From the NCBI GenBank assembly GCA_040219575.1, contig JAVJSD010000104.1:124001-188000 (forward strand): a stretch of 64,000 nucleotides of DNA. The letters are read 5' to 3'. Source of the DNA: JAVJSD01 sp040219575 (GTDB lineage: Bacteria > Planctomycetota > Planctomycetia > Pirellulales > Pirellulaceae). Under the pieces are notes generated by a model, which had not been told where the DNA came from, did not search any database, and saw nothing but the letters and a program-made list of their open reading frames with translations. The translations under genes and the position numbers were made by a program. Below, in pieces: positions 1-11,743 of this stretch. Numbering within the stretch: the first letter of the stretch is position 1; every line of letters begins with the position of its first letter.

Positions 1-2513
<2,513 letters not shown>

Positions 2514-2737
2514 GCGCAGTCCCTGCCGGTGTTGGGCGGCGCGGTGCGCCGCATCGAAACGGGCGACGACTGGCCAGACGTACAGATCGCCGCCGGCGAT
2601 CATTATACGGGCGACGCCGCAACCGCGCAACCGCTCGGAGGCGGCGGCGTGCTGCGGGGTTGTCCACATCGCGCTGATGCAGGACGATTGGTGACCGGCG
2701 GATGGATCGATTCATTTGGGATACTGGAGCCTCAGCC

Positions 2738-3409
2738 TTGGCGAGCCTCACCATCGAGAACTACGTCAAAACGATCTACCAGATCTGCGCGCGGCAAGAG
2801 GATCAACCGGCGGCGACCGGGCAACTCGCCGGCGCCTTGGAGGTCTCGCCCGGCACGGTCACCAGCATGCTTAAGACGCTCAGCGACACGGGCCTGGCGG
2901 AGTACACGCCCTACGAGGGCGTCCGGCTGACCGAATCCGGAAGCAAACTCGCGCTGCGCGTGCTGCGGCGCCATCGGCTGATCGAACTGTTCCTGGTCGA
3001 AACGTTGAAACTGAGTTGGGACGAGGTGCATGAGGAGGCCGAGAACATGGAGCACGCGGTGAGCGACCTGCTGGTCGATCGCATCGACGAGTACCTCGGT
3101 TTTCCCGCCAGCGATCCGCACGGCGATCCGATTCCCAAGGCCGACGGCACCATCAGCACGCCGCCGGGCCGCAGCCTGGGCGATTGGCCGCATCGCCAAC
3201 GTTTCCGCCTAGTGCGAGTGCTCGATCAGTCGCCGCAGTTTCTGCGTTACCTGAGCGAGGCCGGTCTGCCGCTGGGGGCGGAGGGCTCGGTGCGGGAAAA
3301 CAATCCCGACGCCGGCACGGTGACGATCGACGTCGACGGCCGCCGGGTGACGCTTTCGCACGAGGTCGCCGCCCGCTTGCGCGTCGCCTCGCCGATTGAA
3401 GTCGCGTAG
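2738..3409 (+). CDS. DtxR/MntR-family metal-dependent transcriptional regulator
   Basis: A predicted metal-responsive repressor, about 223 aa. The N-terminal winged helix (TIENYVKTIYQI ... ATGQLAGALEVSPGTVTSMLKTL) is followed by a dimerisation/metal-binding helix (HEEAENMEHAVSD) and a C-terminal FeoA-like SH3 region. At the position of DtxR Cys102 this protein has Glu, as in MntR-type manganese sensors, and the E-H pair that follows is kept. The N-terminal ligand position (DtxR Met10, MntR Asp8) is Asn. I chose the TTG at 2738 because a GGAG sits 8 nt upstream and homologues start near this point; an ATG at 2702 would add 12 residues with a poorer ribosome site. Its target genes cannot be told from the sequence. 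Confidence 0.85.
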   Translation: MASLTIENYVKTIYQICARQEDQPAATGQLAGALEVSPGTVTSMLKTLSDTGLAEYTPYEGVRLTESGSKLALRVLRRHRLIELFLVETLKLSWDEVHEEAENMEHAVSDLLVDRIDEYLGFPASDPHGDPIPKADGTISTPPGRSLGDWPHRQRFRLVRVLDQSPQFLRYLSEAGLPLGAEGSVRENNPDAGTVTIDVDGRRVTLSHEVAARLRVASPIEVA

Positions 3410-3691
3410 CGCGATCGCGGCGCGTGACGACGCTTTGGATCAAATCCTCCGCGGTCGAAGCGGATCGCCCTTGCGCGGCCTGTCGGCCGCGACCAATCCA
3501 GGAACATGAGGAAACGGAGAATGCGGAGGGCGTTGAATGGAGGCTGCAGGGAGTTCCGCCCCCTTCGTTGAATCTCCGTGACAACTTCTCCGTTAGCCCA
3601 ATTGCCACGTCGCCGCTTCGCTGGTGCGACCCGCGATTGCTGAGAAGCGGGTTGCCGATGGCGATCGCGTCAGAATGTCGCTTTCAGCCCT

Positions 3692-3750
3692 TTCCTTGCT
3701 GGCGCAACGGGCTCGGGCGTTTGCGGCAAGCCCGTTGCGCCAGCAAGGAA
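3692..3750. repeat. Perfect 22-bp inverted repeat in a gene-free stretch
   Basis: Bases 3692-3713 and 3729-3750 are exact reverse complements (arm begins TTCCTTGCTGGCGC) around a 15-nt loop. No T-run follows, so it is not a typical intrinsic terminator. It is the only clear feature in the 508-bp gap 3410-3917, where the short frames are biased by the repeat and show no family resemblance. It is most likely an interspersed palindromic element. Confidence 0.75.
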
Positions 3751-3917
3751 GTCCGCGGGATGGCGTCCGCCTGGTATTCGGGCGGCCTTCATTTTTTTCT
3801 TTCGGTGATGGCGCTGGCCAAGTAGAATCCAGCCGTCCAATGGTTTGGGTGCAAAGTTTGATCGCCAAGAAGTCGCCTGCGCTGCATGCAGCGGCGTCGA
3901 TGTGGGGCTGATCCCTC

Positions 3918-5444
3918 ATGACTCGTCACTTGCTAAGTCGCGATGAACTGCTGCGGGCGATCGACTCCCTTCGCCCCTCCACGATTCTCGTGATCGGCGA
4001 CCTGATGCTCGATCGCTATGTCTGGGGCAGCGCGCAGCGGGTGAGCCAGGAAGCGCCGGTGCTCGTCCTGCAGGCCACGTCGCGCGAGGATCGACTCGGC
4101 GGGGCCGCCAACGTCGCCAATCTCCTGCGCGGGCTGGGGAGCCGAGTGACCGTGGCGGGCGTCTTGGGCGGCGACGCGACCGGAGAGCGCGTGCGGCGAC
4201 TGCTCGAGCAGTCCGAGATCGATGCAGCGGGCATCCTCACCGACGCCTCGCGGCCGACGACGCTCAAAGAACGATTCGTCGGCCGGGCCGCGGGACGCCA
4301 CGCCCACCAGGTTCTGCGCGTCGACCAGGAAGTGGCGCGGGCGCTCGATGATCGCCAGGAAGCGTGGCTGTTGGGGCGCATCGAACAGGCCGTCGAGGCG
4401 GCCGACGTGGTTGTCGTGGCGGACTACGGGAAGGGCGTCTGCACGCCGGAGTTGCTGGCCGGAGTGATGGCGCGGGCGGCCGAGCGGAACGTGCCGGTGA
4501 TCGTCGATCCGTGCCGTGGCGGCGACTACCGGCGTTATCGCGGAGCATCGATTCTCAAGGCCAATCGCCAAGAGGCGGAGTCAGCGACTGGACGCACCGT
4601 AACGAACACGGCGGACGCCCTGCAGGCCGCCGAGCAACTACGTCGAGAGATGGAACTGCCTGCCGTCGTTGTCACACTGGACCGAGACGGCATGGCGGCG
4701 GTGCTTCCCGACGGAACCGCGATCACCGCGCCGACGGAGGCCCGCCTGGTGTACGACATCAGCGGGGCGGGCGACATGGCCGTCGCGATGATCGCCGCCA
4801 GCGTGGCCGGCGGCCTGGCGTTGGAGGCGGCGCTCGAACTGGCGAACATCGCGGCGGGCCTGCAGGTCGAGCGCTTCGGCGCGTGCGTCGTCGCGCGGAG
4901 CGAGATTCGCCAGGCGATCGCCGCCGATCGCGGCCATCGGATTGAATCCCTCGATCATCTGACCTTGATCGCGCGGCAATACCGCGCCGAAGGGAAGACG
5001 ATCGCGCTGGCCAACGGCTGTTTCGACTTGCTGCATGTCGGCCACCTGGCGTATCTGAAAGACGCCTCGCGCACGGCCGACGTGTTGATCGTGGCCGTGA
5101 ACAGCGACGAGGGCGTGCGGCGTCTCAAGGGACGCGAGCGACCGATCGTGCCGGAGGTCGATCGCGCGGCGATGGTCGGCGCCCTGGCCTGCGTGGATCA
5201 TGTGGTGGTCTTTGGGGAGGACACCCCGCACGGAGTCATCGAGGCGTTGCGGCCCGACGTGCTGGTCAAGGGAGGCGACTACGAACCTCATCAGGTGGTG
5301 GGGCGCGAGTTGGTCGAGGCCTACGGCGGCCGCGTGACCGTGACGCGTCGCGTGGACGACATGTCGACTTCGCGAATCATCGCCGCCATGCGGCACGGCG
5401 CTCCGATGGAGTCCGGCCGCCGCGCGGCGCCGGCGGCGAGGTAG
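3918..5444 (+). CDS. hldE: Bifunctional heptose 7-phosphate kinase / heptose 1-phosphate adenylyltransferase
   Basis: A cytoplasmic enzyme making ADP-heptose for the inner core of lipopolysaccharide. The 508-aa protein has the full bifunctional layout. An N-terminal ribokinase-fold kinase (residues about 20-335; VIGDLMLDRY, LGGAANVA, and the GAGD catalytic motif near residue 283) is followed by a cytidylyltransferase-fold domain (GCFDLLHVGH near residue 367, DMSTSRIIAAM near the end). A glycosyltransferase starts 8 bp downstream on the same strand, which suggests co-transcription in surface-glycan synthesis. A GT9 heptosyltransferase-like gene lies at 14930-15928. The assignment is firm. Confidence 0.96.
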   Translation: MTRHLLSRDELLRAIDSLRPSTILVIGDLMLDRYVWGSAQRVSQEAPVLVLQATSREDRLGGAANVANLLRGLGSRVTVAGVLGGDATGERVRRLLEQSEIDAAGILTDASRPTTLKERFVGRAAGRHAHQVLRVDQEVARALDDRQEAWLLGRIEQAVEAADVVVVADYGKGVCTPELLAGVMARAAERNVPVIVDPCRGGDYRRYRGASILKANRQEAESATGRTVTNTADALQAAEQLRREMELPAVVVTLDRDGMAAVLPDGTAITAPTEARLVYDISGAGDMAVAMIAASVAGGLALEAALELANIAAGLQVERFGACVVARSEIRQAIAADRGHRIESLDHLTLIARQYRAEGKTIALANGCFDLLHVGHLAYLKDASRTADVLIVAVNSDEGVRRLKGRERPIVPEVDRAAMVGALACVDHVVVFGEDTPHGVIEALRPDVLVKGGDYEPHQVVGRELVEAYGGRVTVTRRVDDMSTSRIIAAMRHGAPMESGRRAAPAAR

Positions 5445-5451
5445 CGCGGCG

Positions 5452-6573
5452 ATGGAATCAACGCACCAGGGGCGAATGCGATTCGGCATTTTCTCCAAGT
5501 TCGACATGGCGGGCGGTTCCGAGAGGCGGTGCGTGGAGATGGCCAACGCCCTGGTTCGGCATACGCCGCACCAGGCTCGGCTGCTGTGCGAGCGGGATTT
5601 CCCCGACCGGTTGCGGGAAGGCGTCGACGAGCGCGTCGATCTGCAGGTGAACGTGTTGGCGCCCAGCCCCGGACGCCCCGAGCTGTTTTATGATCTCGAT
5701 TGTCTGCTTGTCGTGAATACCGACTCGCAGGAGTTCTGCCGCCGCGACTACTGGCGAGGAAACACTTCACGACACCAGGTCGGCGTTGATTTGACGCGAA
5801 TTCGTCAGGCGGTTTTTCTGTTCAACTTCATCGTTTCGCCGTCGCGGCGCCTGGCGGAGATCGAAGTGGATTGTCCGCGATTGAAAATCATTACGGCGAA
5901 CCGAAAGTTCCTCGACGAGATCGGCAAGCAATCCCGTTATCGCGCGGTGCGTCACATTCCCCGCATGATGCTGGAGTCGCCGATCGATCCTTCGCGAATC
6001 GATCCGCAAAAGCGGCCCGCCGACGTCGTCCGCATCGGAATGCACTCGACGCCGAATCAGGACAAGTGGAATCGCGAGTGGCCGGAATTGATCGCCGAAG
6101 TCAATCGGCGGCGCCCTGCCGCGTCGATCGGTTGGAGATTCATGGGCATGCCCGACGATCTGCGCGGCGCCGTGTCGTCGTTTTCCAACGTGGAAGCCGT
6201 CGCGGCCCATGCGCGTCCGGTGTCCGATTTTCTGCGCGAGCTGGACGTGTTCGCGTTCTTCACCTCCTGGAAGCGCGAGGAGCCCTGGGGACGGTCGACG
6301 GCCGAGGCGCTGATGAGCGGCTGCCCCGTCGTCGCCACGCCGCGCGGCGGGAACCGGGATCAGATCGTCAGCGGAAACAATGGGCTGCTGTGCGAATCGC
6401 GCGAGGAGTTCGCCGACGCCATCGCCTTGCTCGTCGAAAGCGCCTCGCTCCGGCGGAGCATGGGGCGGCTGGCGCGGCGAATGGCCGGCGACTTCACCTC
6501 GGAGTCGGTGATCCACCGCTTTGTGCGATTCGTCGACGACACGCCGTGGGCCGCGGAGGAGAATCGAGGATAG
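5452..6573 (+). CDS. GT4-like (group 1) glycosyltransferase
   Basis: A retaining GT-B glycosyltransferase, probably acting on a surface glycan. The N-terminus (FGIFSKFDMAGGSERRCVEMANAL) has the glycine-rich start of GT4 enzymes. The C-terminal donor-binding region has EEPWGRSTAEALMSGCPVVATPRGGNRDQI near residues 280-305, including the conserved E-x7-E arrangement. The length of 373 aa is normal. An internal ATG at 5476 with AGGGG upstream may be the real start, shortening it by 8 residues. It follows hldE by 8 bp. Donor and acceptor cannot be told. Confidence 0.88.
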   Translation: MESTHQGRMRFGIFSKFDMAGGSERRCVEMANALVRHTPHQARLLCERDFPDRLREGVDERVDLQVNVLAPSPGRPELFYDLDCLLVVNTDSQEFCRRDYWRGNTSRHQVGVDLTRIRQAVFLFNFIVSPSRRLAEIEVDCPRLKIITANRKFLDEIGKQSRYRAVRHIPRMMLESPIDPSRIDPQKRPADVVRIGMHSTPNQDKWNREWPELIAEVNRRRPAASIGWRFMGMPDDLRGAVSSFSNVEAVAAHARPVSDFLRELDVFAFFTSWKREEPWGRSTAEALMSGCPVVATPRGGNRDQIVSGNNGLLCESREEFADAIALLVESASLRRSMGRLARRMAGDFTSESVIHRFVRFVDDTPWAAEENRG

Positions 6574-6589
6574 CCGTCGACGCCGACAT

Positions 6590-7186
6590 CTACTCCGTGT
6601 CGGAGCTCGAGGAGGAAGATCGCGACGACGACGACTTCGAAGAACTGGAGCTGGAGGAGGTCGAACTCGAAGACGTGGAGCTGGAGGAGCTGGAGCTCGG
6701 TGAAGAGCTGGACTCCGACGAGGAACTGGAGCTGGGGCCGGTGCTGGACACCGACGACGAGCTGGAGCTCATCGTGCTGGAGGTGGAGGAACTGGAAGAG
6801 CTCGACGAAATAGGTGGATTGGGTATCTCGGTTCTCTTCTCCCGTTCGTAGGTCCACACCACGACGGTGACGTCGGAGCTGGCCGGCCACGACGGCAGCG
6901 AGACTTCGAACGGTCGGTCGTCCGTCTCGGCCTTGGTGTCGTCGACGGGAGCATCGTTGGGTGGACTAAAATCCAACGTCGCGCCGGACGGATAGACATA
7001 CGCGATCACGAACCTTGGGTGGGGCGCCGTCCCGCCGGAAATCAGGCCCTTCACCTTCTTGGCGACCGGATCGTAACTGACCAGCGAGACTTCTTTGTCA
7101 CTCTTGGTGAACTTGGCGATCAGCCAGCCGATCACGATGCCGAAGAAGAACGACAGCACCGAAACGCCCGCAATTTGCCAGAACAT
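6590..7186 (-). CDS. Membrane-anchored protein with a long serine-rich low-complexity tail
   Basis: An unrecognised 198-aa protein. Residues about 5-25 form one hydrophobic segment (IAGVSVLSFFFGIVIGWLIA) followed by a basic stop-transfer patch. A small globular region (about 30-125) could be a beta-sandwich. Residues 126-198 are almost all Ser with scattered Thr, Pro and Glu, ending in SSSSSSDTE. An AGAGG lies 8-10 nt before the ATG. The tail DNA is a degenerate trinucleotide repeat, so the opposite strand reads as an acidic ELEE-type frame that I regard as a shadow. It is convergent with the glycosyltransferase. A cell-surface spacer role is possible but unproven. Confidence 0.7.
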   Translation of the reverse strand: MFWQIAGVSVLSFFFGIVIGWLIAKFTKSDKEVSLVSYDPVAKKVKGLISGGTAPHPRFVIAYVYPSGATLDFSPPNDAPVDDTKAETDDRPFEVSLPSWPASSDVTVVVWTYEREKRTEIPNPPISSSSSSSSTSSTMSSSSSSVSSTGPSSSSSSESSSSPSSSSSSSTSSSSTSSSSSSSKSSSSRSSSSSSDTE

Positions 7187-7247
7187 GTTGCATTCCTCTC
7201 GAACCTCTCGAAGTTTTCGCTAAGCATATGCCGTTGCGCGCCCCGTT

Positions 7248-9308
7248 TCAATCGCGCCGAAGAGCGACGCTTTCACCATCCACGAAAATGTTGGTGGCAT
7301 GCCCCAGTTGATTGCAGCACCAGATGCCAAACCTGCCGCCCAGCGGCGCGTTCTTGGTCTTGTAGTCCATGATCCTATCGGCGAGCAGCTCCTGCTCCAC
7401 TTCATTGATTTTCAAGAATGCGATTTCTTCGTTCTCGACCCGCAAATGAAGCGTGACGCCGCCGCCGTGGAGTTTTTCAACGGGGACTTCGCCGAGAATT
7501 CGATCGACATCGTTAGCGCGTGAACGGGGATGAAGGGTTCGTTCGCGGCACTCGAGCAGCACCTCGGTTTCGCTTCGGTGTTGACACGCTAACGTGAAAA
7601 AGGTGATTGGGCCGCCGGTCCCGGCGCCGCGCAGTCCAAAGAAGATCCCCAAACCATGTCGCCCGGCATGCTCCAGGTCCACATGGAAGTCCAGCGACTT
7701 GCGTTCCCCGCCGATGGCGATGAAGTATTCGTCGGTGGACGAGACCATCAGCGATCTTCCGTCGTTCTGCACCTCCCAGACGCCCACGTCGCGATCGGTC
7801 CACGGAATCTCGCTCACGGTCAGTCCCGGCTCCGTCGTGGGCGTCGGCTCAAGGTCGGGAAGCAGCGCAATCGCCGCGGCCATGGCGCCGCCCAACAGCA
7901 GCAGGGAAGCCAGCATCACCGCCGCCGGCTTCCATTTGCGGTGCGTCTTCGGCGGACTCGCCCAGGGGCGCAGCGCGTCCGCCAGGTCCTTGGCCGACGT
8001 GTAGCGATCGGCCGGATCCTTTTCGAGGCACTTGAGGCAGATTCGCTCCAACTCCGGCGGAATCGAATGGTCGATGGTCCGCGGCGGCCAGGGTTTGCGC
8101 TGCAGAATCAGTCGGCGGCAAGCGTCGACCCCATTGGCGACGAAGGGACGTCGGCCCGTCAGCAGTTCGTAGAGCACGACGCCGAGACTGTAGATATCGG
8201 CCTGAGGATTGGCGAAATTGCTTTCGCCGGCGACCTGCTCCGGCGGCATGTAAGCCAGCGTCCCCAACACACCGCTCGGCTCGTCGGATTGCTCGAGTTC
8301 GCTGGCGGCCAGACCAAAGTCGACGAGCACCGGACTTCCATCGCTGCGAATGAGGATGTTTCCGGGCTTGATGTCGCGATGCACGATGCCGCGACAGTGG
8401 ACGTGATGCAGCGCCGAGGCGACGTTCGCAACGAGTGCGGCCGCTTCCTGACGCGAAAGCGGTTGACGCTTGCGCCGCTGCGCCAGATTCTCGCCCTCGA
8501 TCAACTCCGAAACCAGATAGATGCGGCCGTCCTCTTCGCCGACGTCGAACACGACGACGATCCCCGGCAACGGGCCGACCTTGGCCAGGCGCATTCCTTC
8601 ACGTTTGAAATCTTCAATCACGTGGACTGGTGGACGCGCGTCGTACCGGAGAATCTTGATCGCCACACGGCGATCGAGGTGAGGGTCGAACGCCCGCCAG
8701 ACTTCGCCGAAACCTCCCTGGCCGATGCGCGCCTCGAGCCGGTATCGGCCGAGCGTGGCGGGAAGGCCGCCGCGCGCGTCTTGGGCGTCGATCTCCTCGT
8801 CCGGGAGAAGAAAGGTCCGCGTCGAGTTGTCCGCATCCGACCGTGAAGGCGGCTGCTGATCGGCGTTCTCCTCCAGCCGCAACTCCTCCTCGACACGCTT
8901 CAGCGCCGCTTCCAACTCCGCAAGCCGTTGTCCGCCTCGCGCCAGGAAATCCTGACGCCCCGGACGGTCGCCCCAGCGAACCCGAACCCGGTACTCCTCG
9001 GCGAACAGTTCGGGCACGAGGATCTCCGTGCGGAAGCGAGGCAACAGCTCCGCGTAATCCTCGAGATGGGGAAACTCAGGCAGCTTCGCCCGATCCTCCG
9101 TCGAGCGGCGGGCGTCGCCGGAGTATTGCTTCCAGCGGTATTCGAGATCCAGTTGGATCAATTCGGCGACCAATCCGCCGGACGGCGGCGCGACGTCGGC
9201 CAACTGCTCCGACAGCTCGGGGGCGGAGCCCGACTTCCATTGCGATTCGAAACGATCGAGCTGCTGCCCGAAAGTTTGCGCGGCATGGTTTTGTTGCAAG
9301 TCGGCCAT
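7248..9308 (-). CDS. Transmembrane Ser/Thr protein kinase (Hanks type)
   Basis: A 686-aa eukaryotic-like kinase. Residues 1-185 are an N-terminal planctomycete-type extension. The kinase domain spans about 186-450, with the glycine loop IGQGGFGEVW at 195-204, the VAIK lysine, HRDIKPGN at 310-317, DFG at 330-332 and MPPEQ. One membrane segment lies at about 461-483. The remaining 200 residues, outside the cytoplasm, look like a beta-rich sensor (laminin-G/DUF1080-like; not certain). An ECF sigma factor lies 78 bp upstream in the same direction, a sigma/kinase pairing frequent in planctomycetes, so the two probably form one signalling unit. Confidence 0.93.
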   Translation of the reverse strand: MADLQQNHAAQTFGQQLDRFESQWKSGSAPELSEQLADVAPPSGGLVAELIQLDLEYRWKQYSGDARRSTEDRAKLPEFPHLEDYAELLPRFRTEILVPELFAEEYRVRVRWGDRPGRQDFLARGGQRLAELEAALKRVEEELRLEENADQQPPSRSDADNSTRTFLLPDEEIDAQDARGGLPATLGRYRLEARIGQGGFGEVWRAFDPHLDRRVAIKILRYDARPPVHVIEDFKREGMRLAKVGPLPGIVVVFDVGEEDGRIYLVSELIEGENLAQRRKRQPLSRQEAAALVANVASALHHVHCRGIVHRDIKPGNILIRSDGSPVLVDFGLAASELEQSDEPSGVLGTLAYMPPEQVAGESNFANPQADIYSLGVVLYELLTGRRPFVANGVDACRRLILQRKPWPPRTIDHSIPPELERICLKCLEKDPADRYTSAKDLADALRPWASPPKTHRKWKPAAVMLASLLLLGGAMAAAIALLPDLEPTPTTEPGLTVSEIPWTDRDVGVWEVQNDGRSLMVSSTDEYFIAIGGERKSLDFHVDLEHAGRHGLGIFFGLRGAGTGGPITFFTLACQHRSETEVLLECRERTLHPRSRANDVDRILGEVPVEKLHGGGVTLHLRVENEEIAFLKINEVEQELLADRIMDYKTKNAPLGGRFGIWCCNQLGHATNIFVDGESVALRRD

Positions 9309-9386
9309 TTATCGGTCCGTGGTCTTGCTCGCGGACGCTCGCCGGGCGGCGACTGTCGACGGCGCGATCGACTGCCGGGCTGGTCT

Positions 9387-9977
9387 TCAGCCGAGCAGGC
9401 GACGGATCAAGTCGTCTCGAATGTTCTTCAGCACACGCCGCACCGTCGATTCCGACACTTCAATCCCGGGACATTGAGCAATCGCGTCCAACGGCTCGTC
9501 CTGCAGCCGCAACTCCAGAATGCGTCGGTCGCGACCGTCCAGACTTTCCATCACCGAGGCGACCTCGTCAACCAGAGTGATCGCTTCCTCCGGCGTGGGG
9601 CCGTTTTCATAGGGTTTTGAAGAAAAGGGAAGGGAAGGCGCCGTCGCCGCATCGTTCTCCTCCAACCGAACGTCTCGTTTCTGGGCCTGCTCGTATTCGA
9701 CGCGCTTGCGTGTCTTGTTGACCGTGATCGTCGCCAGCAGCCGCCACAAATCTCCATTGCGCCGCAGCGAGAAGTCGCCCTGCTCGGCCCGACGGAAAAA
9801 ACTGCGGTACGCCGACTGCAACACGTCCTCCGGGTCGACGCGCCGCCGCAGCTTTTCCGACAGCCGGGATCGGGCCAGTCCCAGCAGACGCCGCGTGTAG
9901 CGATCGACAATCCTGGTCGCGGCCCCGTCGTCCCCCGCCACAAGACAGGCCAACAGCTTCTTCGATTCGTCATCCAT
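9387..9977 (-). CDS. ECF-type RNA polymerase sigma factor
   Basis: An extracytoplasmic-function sigma factor of 196 aa from the ATG at 9977. Region 2 is seen in DPEDVLQSAYRSFFRR ... GDLWRLLATITVNKTRKR, and region 4 in SLDGRDRRILELRLQDEPLDAIAQ ... VSESTVRRVLKNIRDDLIRRL, with the usual SigF/ECF spacing and an acidic linker. An in-frame ATG at 10061 would add 28 residues that do not resemble the family. It precedes the kinase gene in an apparent operon. The target promoter is not known. Confidence 0.9.
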   Translation of the reverse strand: MDDESKKLLACLVAGDDGAATRIVDRYTRRLLGLARSRLSEKLRRRVDPEDVLQSAYRSFFRRAEQGDFSLRRNGDLWRLLATITVNKTRKRVEYEQAQKRDVRLEENDAATAPSLPFSSKPYENGPTPEEAITLVDEVASVMESLDGRDRRILELRLQDEPLDAIAQCPGIEVSESTVRRVLKNIRDDLIRRLLG

Positions 9978-10122
9978 TGTTGATCGCCAGCGGCCGTCGT
10001 CGCGCAGTGTTTCAACGCTCACGGCGCAAACCAAGGTACTTTCCGGGAGGCTGGCGATCAATGATTGGCTCGTATCGAAAGGCGGATCAGGCGAAGGTGC
10101 TTTGGGACGGCTTGACTTTAGG

Positions 10123-10206
10123 GGTGCCGAACTCGTGAGAGTTCGGGAATTCGTCGGGAATTCGTTGCGAAGTTTGAGCTTCCAGAAGTCTCACGACTTC
10201 TGCTAC
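10123..10206. repeat. GTAG-foot REP inverted pair
   Basis: Two small hairpins face each other: CCGAACTC-GTGA-GAGTTCGG near 10127-10145, and CAGAAGTC-GTGA-GACTTCTG, read on the minus strand with GTAG at its 5' foot, ending at 10205. The same design recurs at 17456-17520 and 33427-33492. A four-base GTAG foot plus a short palindrome is the hallmark of REP elements. Together with the next element it fills the gap 9978-10520, where I see no gene. Confidence 0.7.
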
Positions 10207-10231
10207 CCCCTTACTTCGTTGTCACGCGGCA

Positions 10232-10411
10232 CTAGCCCGGATAATTCATGAAGTTCGTCGCGAGAGGTCGTAAGGGATTTCGTGGCAAGGCGGACGAACG
10301 AATCGCCCGCAGTCGGATTGAAATCCGGCGAGGACGATTCGTGAAGTCCAACGCAGTCCACCAAAGCACTTACGGCCTCGCAGCAGATCGCTCATGAATA
10401 ATCCGGGCTAG
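10232..10411. mobile_element. 180-bp MITE-like element with 20-bp terminal inverted repeats
   Basis: The ends 10232-10251 and 10392-10411 are inverted copies with one mismatch (outer sequence CTAGCCCGGAT). The interior has no coding frame. If CTAG is a duplicated target, the element proper is slightly shorter. The ends remind me of IS1380-type elements but I could not test this. It is a non-autonomous element; no matching transposase is in the window. Confidence 0.7.
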
Positions 10412-10520
10412 GGGTAAATCCGGATTGCGAGGCGGAATTTGCAGCGGCCGGAAAAGAATTTCGGAGATTCTGGGGCGACGATTTCGCAACCGCGCCGGCG
10501 CAGTGCGCCCATTCGACCGG

Positions 10521-11723
10521 TCATCCGTCGCCAGACGCCCGATGCGGCGCTGTTCGTTGCATCACCAGCAGCGTATTGCGGAAGTACTTCACGTGATCTT
10601 CGGCGAGCTCGCGCAGCAGGAAGGTGGCCCGGGGATCGAGAACGAACCCTCGCTGTTCGAATCGCCGGTAGACGTAGGAATTGGGGCGGCAATTGTGGTG
10701 CCCCGTGCCGCGTTGGCCGGGAATCGCCCAGGAGATGATCAGCCGGCCGGAGCAATACGCGTCGATCGTTTCAATCAGCTGGGACTCCTCCTCCGGACGC
10801 AGATGCTCGGCGACTTCCAGACAGATCACCGTCGATTTCGGCCAGTCCAGCTCCAGCGGCCGCGCCAGGTCGGCCTGGACGATCGGCGAAAACTCGGCGA
10901 TCTCGGCGATGCCGGGCGTCCCCTCCACTCCCAGGCAACGAAAGCCCGAATTCGAAAGGATCTTCAGGTAGTATCCCGGCCCACATCCCAAGTCCAACAC
11001 GGGTTGGTCGCGCGGCAAGTGCTCGCTGAGCGCCGCGGCGATCCGCTCCGACTGTCGATGCTTGCGGCGCGCGACGTCCAGCGGCCAGATGGTGCTGCTC
11101 GGTTGACGCTTGTTCATCGGGCTTGTCTTGTTGGTGGAGCGGCCCACATGAGGAAAGTCCGCCCGCGGCGGCACGCATCCCAAAAACGGGCAAAGCCGCT
11201 CCCAAGCTTCCCCGGCGCAAATGTCGAGCAGGAGCAGATCGTCGGGCCGATTCCGAAAATAGTGCTGCACATTGCGCAGATGCTGCTGGTAGACATGGGA
11301 GAACCGCACGCTGTGAAACTGGTGGCAGCCAAACACCGAGGCTGCCAGAAACTGCGCGACTTCGCGTTCGTGCGGTTTGTTGGTGGGCGTGTCGTTGTCG
11401 AAGCGTTCTCGCTTTCGCCGCCAGTGCTGCTCGGTCGACCGCAGCCAACTCGACATCTCGCGCACCGTCAGGATGAATTTGCTGCCGGGAAACGCCTTGT
11501 CGAGTTCCGCGTAGCAGTAGACCACGGGAAGATCGGTCGCGCCCTGATACTGCTCCATCACACTCAGGCGGAACTTGCCCTCGCGCAATTCCTGGTACGT
11601 GCGGCGGTCGTGCGGATAGTGGACCGTCCGCACGCCGAGATGATTGAGCGCTCGGGTCAGGCTTTTCGTGCCAGTGCGGCACAAGCCGATCCCAAACACT
11701 TTTGCATCGCTAGGAAGCGGCAT
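10521..11723 (-). CDS. Sulfotransferase-like / SAM methyltransferase fusion
   Basis: A single 400-codon frame with two apparent enzymes. Residues 1-202 match a P-loop sulfotransferase (VFGIGLCRTGTKSLTRALNHLG as PAPS-binding loop, then LTVREMSSWLRS). Residues 203-400 begin with their own Met and form a class I methyltransferase (VLDLGCGPGYYLKIL, ICLEVAEHLRPEEE). No stop separates them, so it is either a true fusion or a frame allowing re-initiation at Met203. It starts 20 bp after the preceding gene in the glycan operon. A longer upstream reading to 12860 is a shadow of the neighbouring gene. Likely role: sulfation and methylation of a surface polymer (inference). Confidence 0.82.
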   Translation of the reverse strand: MPLPSDAKVFGIGLCRTGTKSLTRALNHLGVRTVHYPHDRRTYQELREGKFRLSVMEQYQGATDLPVVYCYAELDKAFPGSKFILTVREMSSWLRSTEQHWRRKRERFDNDTPTNKPHEREVAQFLAASVFGCHQFHSVRFSHVYQQHLRNVQHYFRNRPDDLLLLDICAGEAWERLCPFLGCVPPRADFPHVGRSTNKTSPMNKRQPSSTIWPLDVARRKHRQSERIAAALSEHLPRDQPVLDLGCGPGYYLKILSNSGFRCLGVEGTPGIAEIAEFSPIVQADLARPLELDWPKSTVICLEVAEHLRPEEESQLIETIDAYCSGRLIISWAIPGQRGTGHHNCRPNSYVYRRFEQRGFVLDPRATFLLRELAEDHVKYFRNTLLVMQRTAPHRASGDG

Positions 11724-11743
11724 GGGCGTTGTCCCTCCGGCTG

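Noticed and set aside
3692..3750. Intrinsic terminator for the metalloregulator gene
   Set aside because: The stem is long and perfect but has no following T-run and lies about 280 bp past the stop codon.
5871..6851. Plus-strand frame ending in an acidic ELEE repeat
   Set aside because: It is the antisense of the Ser-rich gene and an off-frame of the glycosyltransferase gene; it has no start context or domain.
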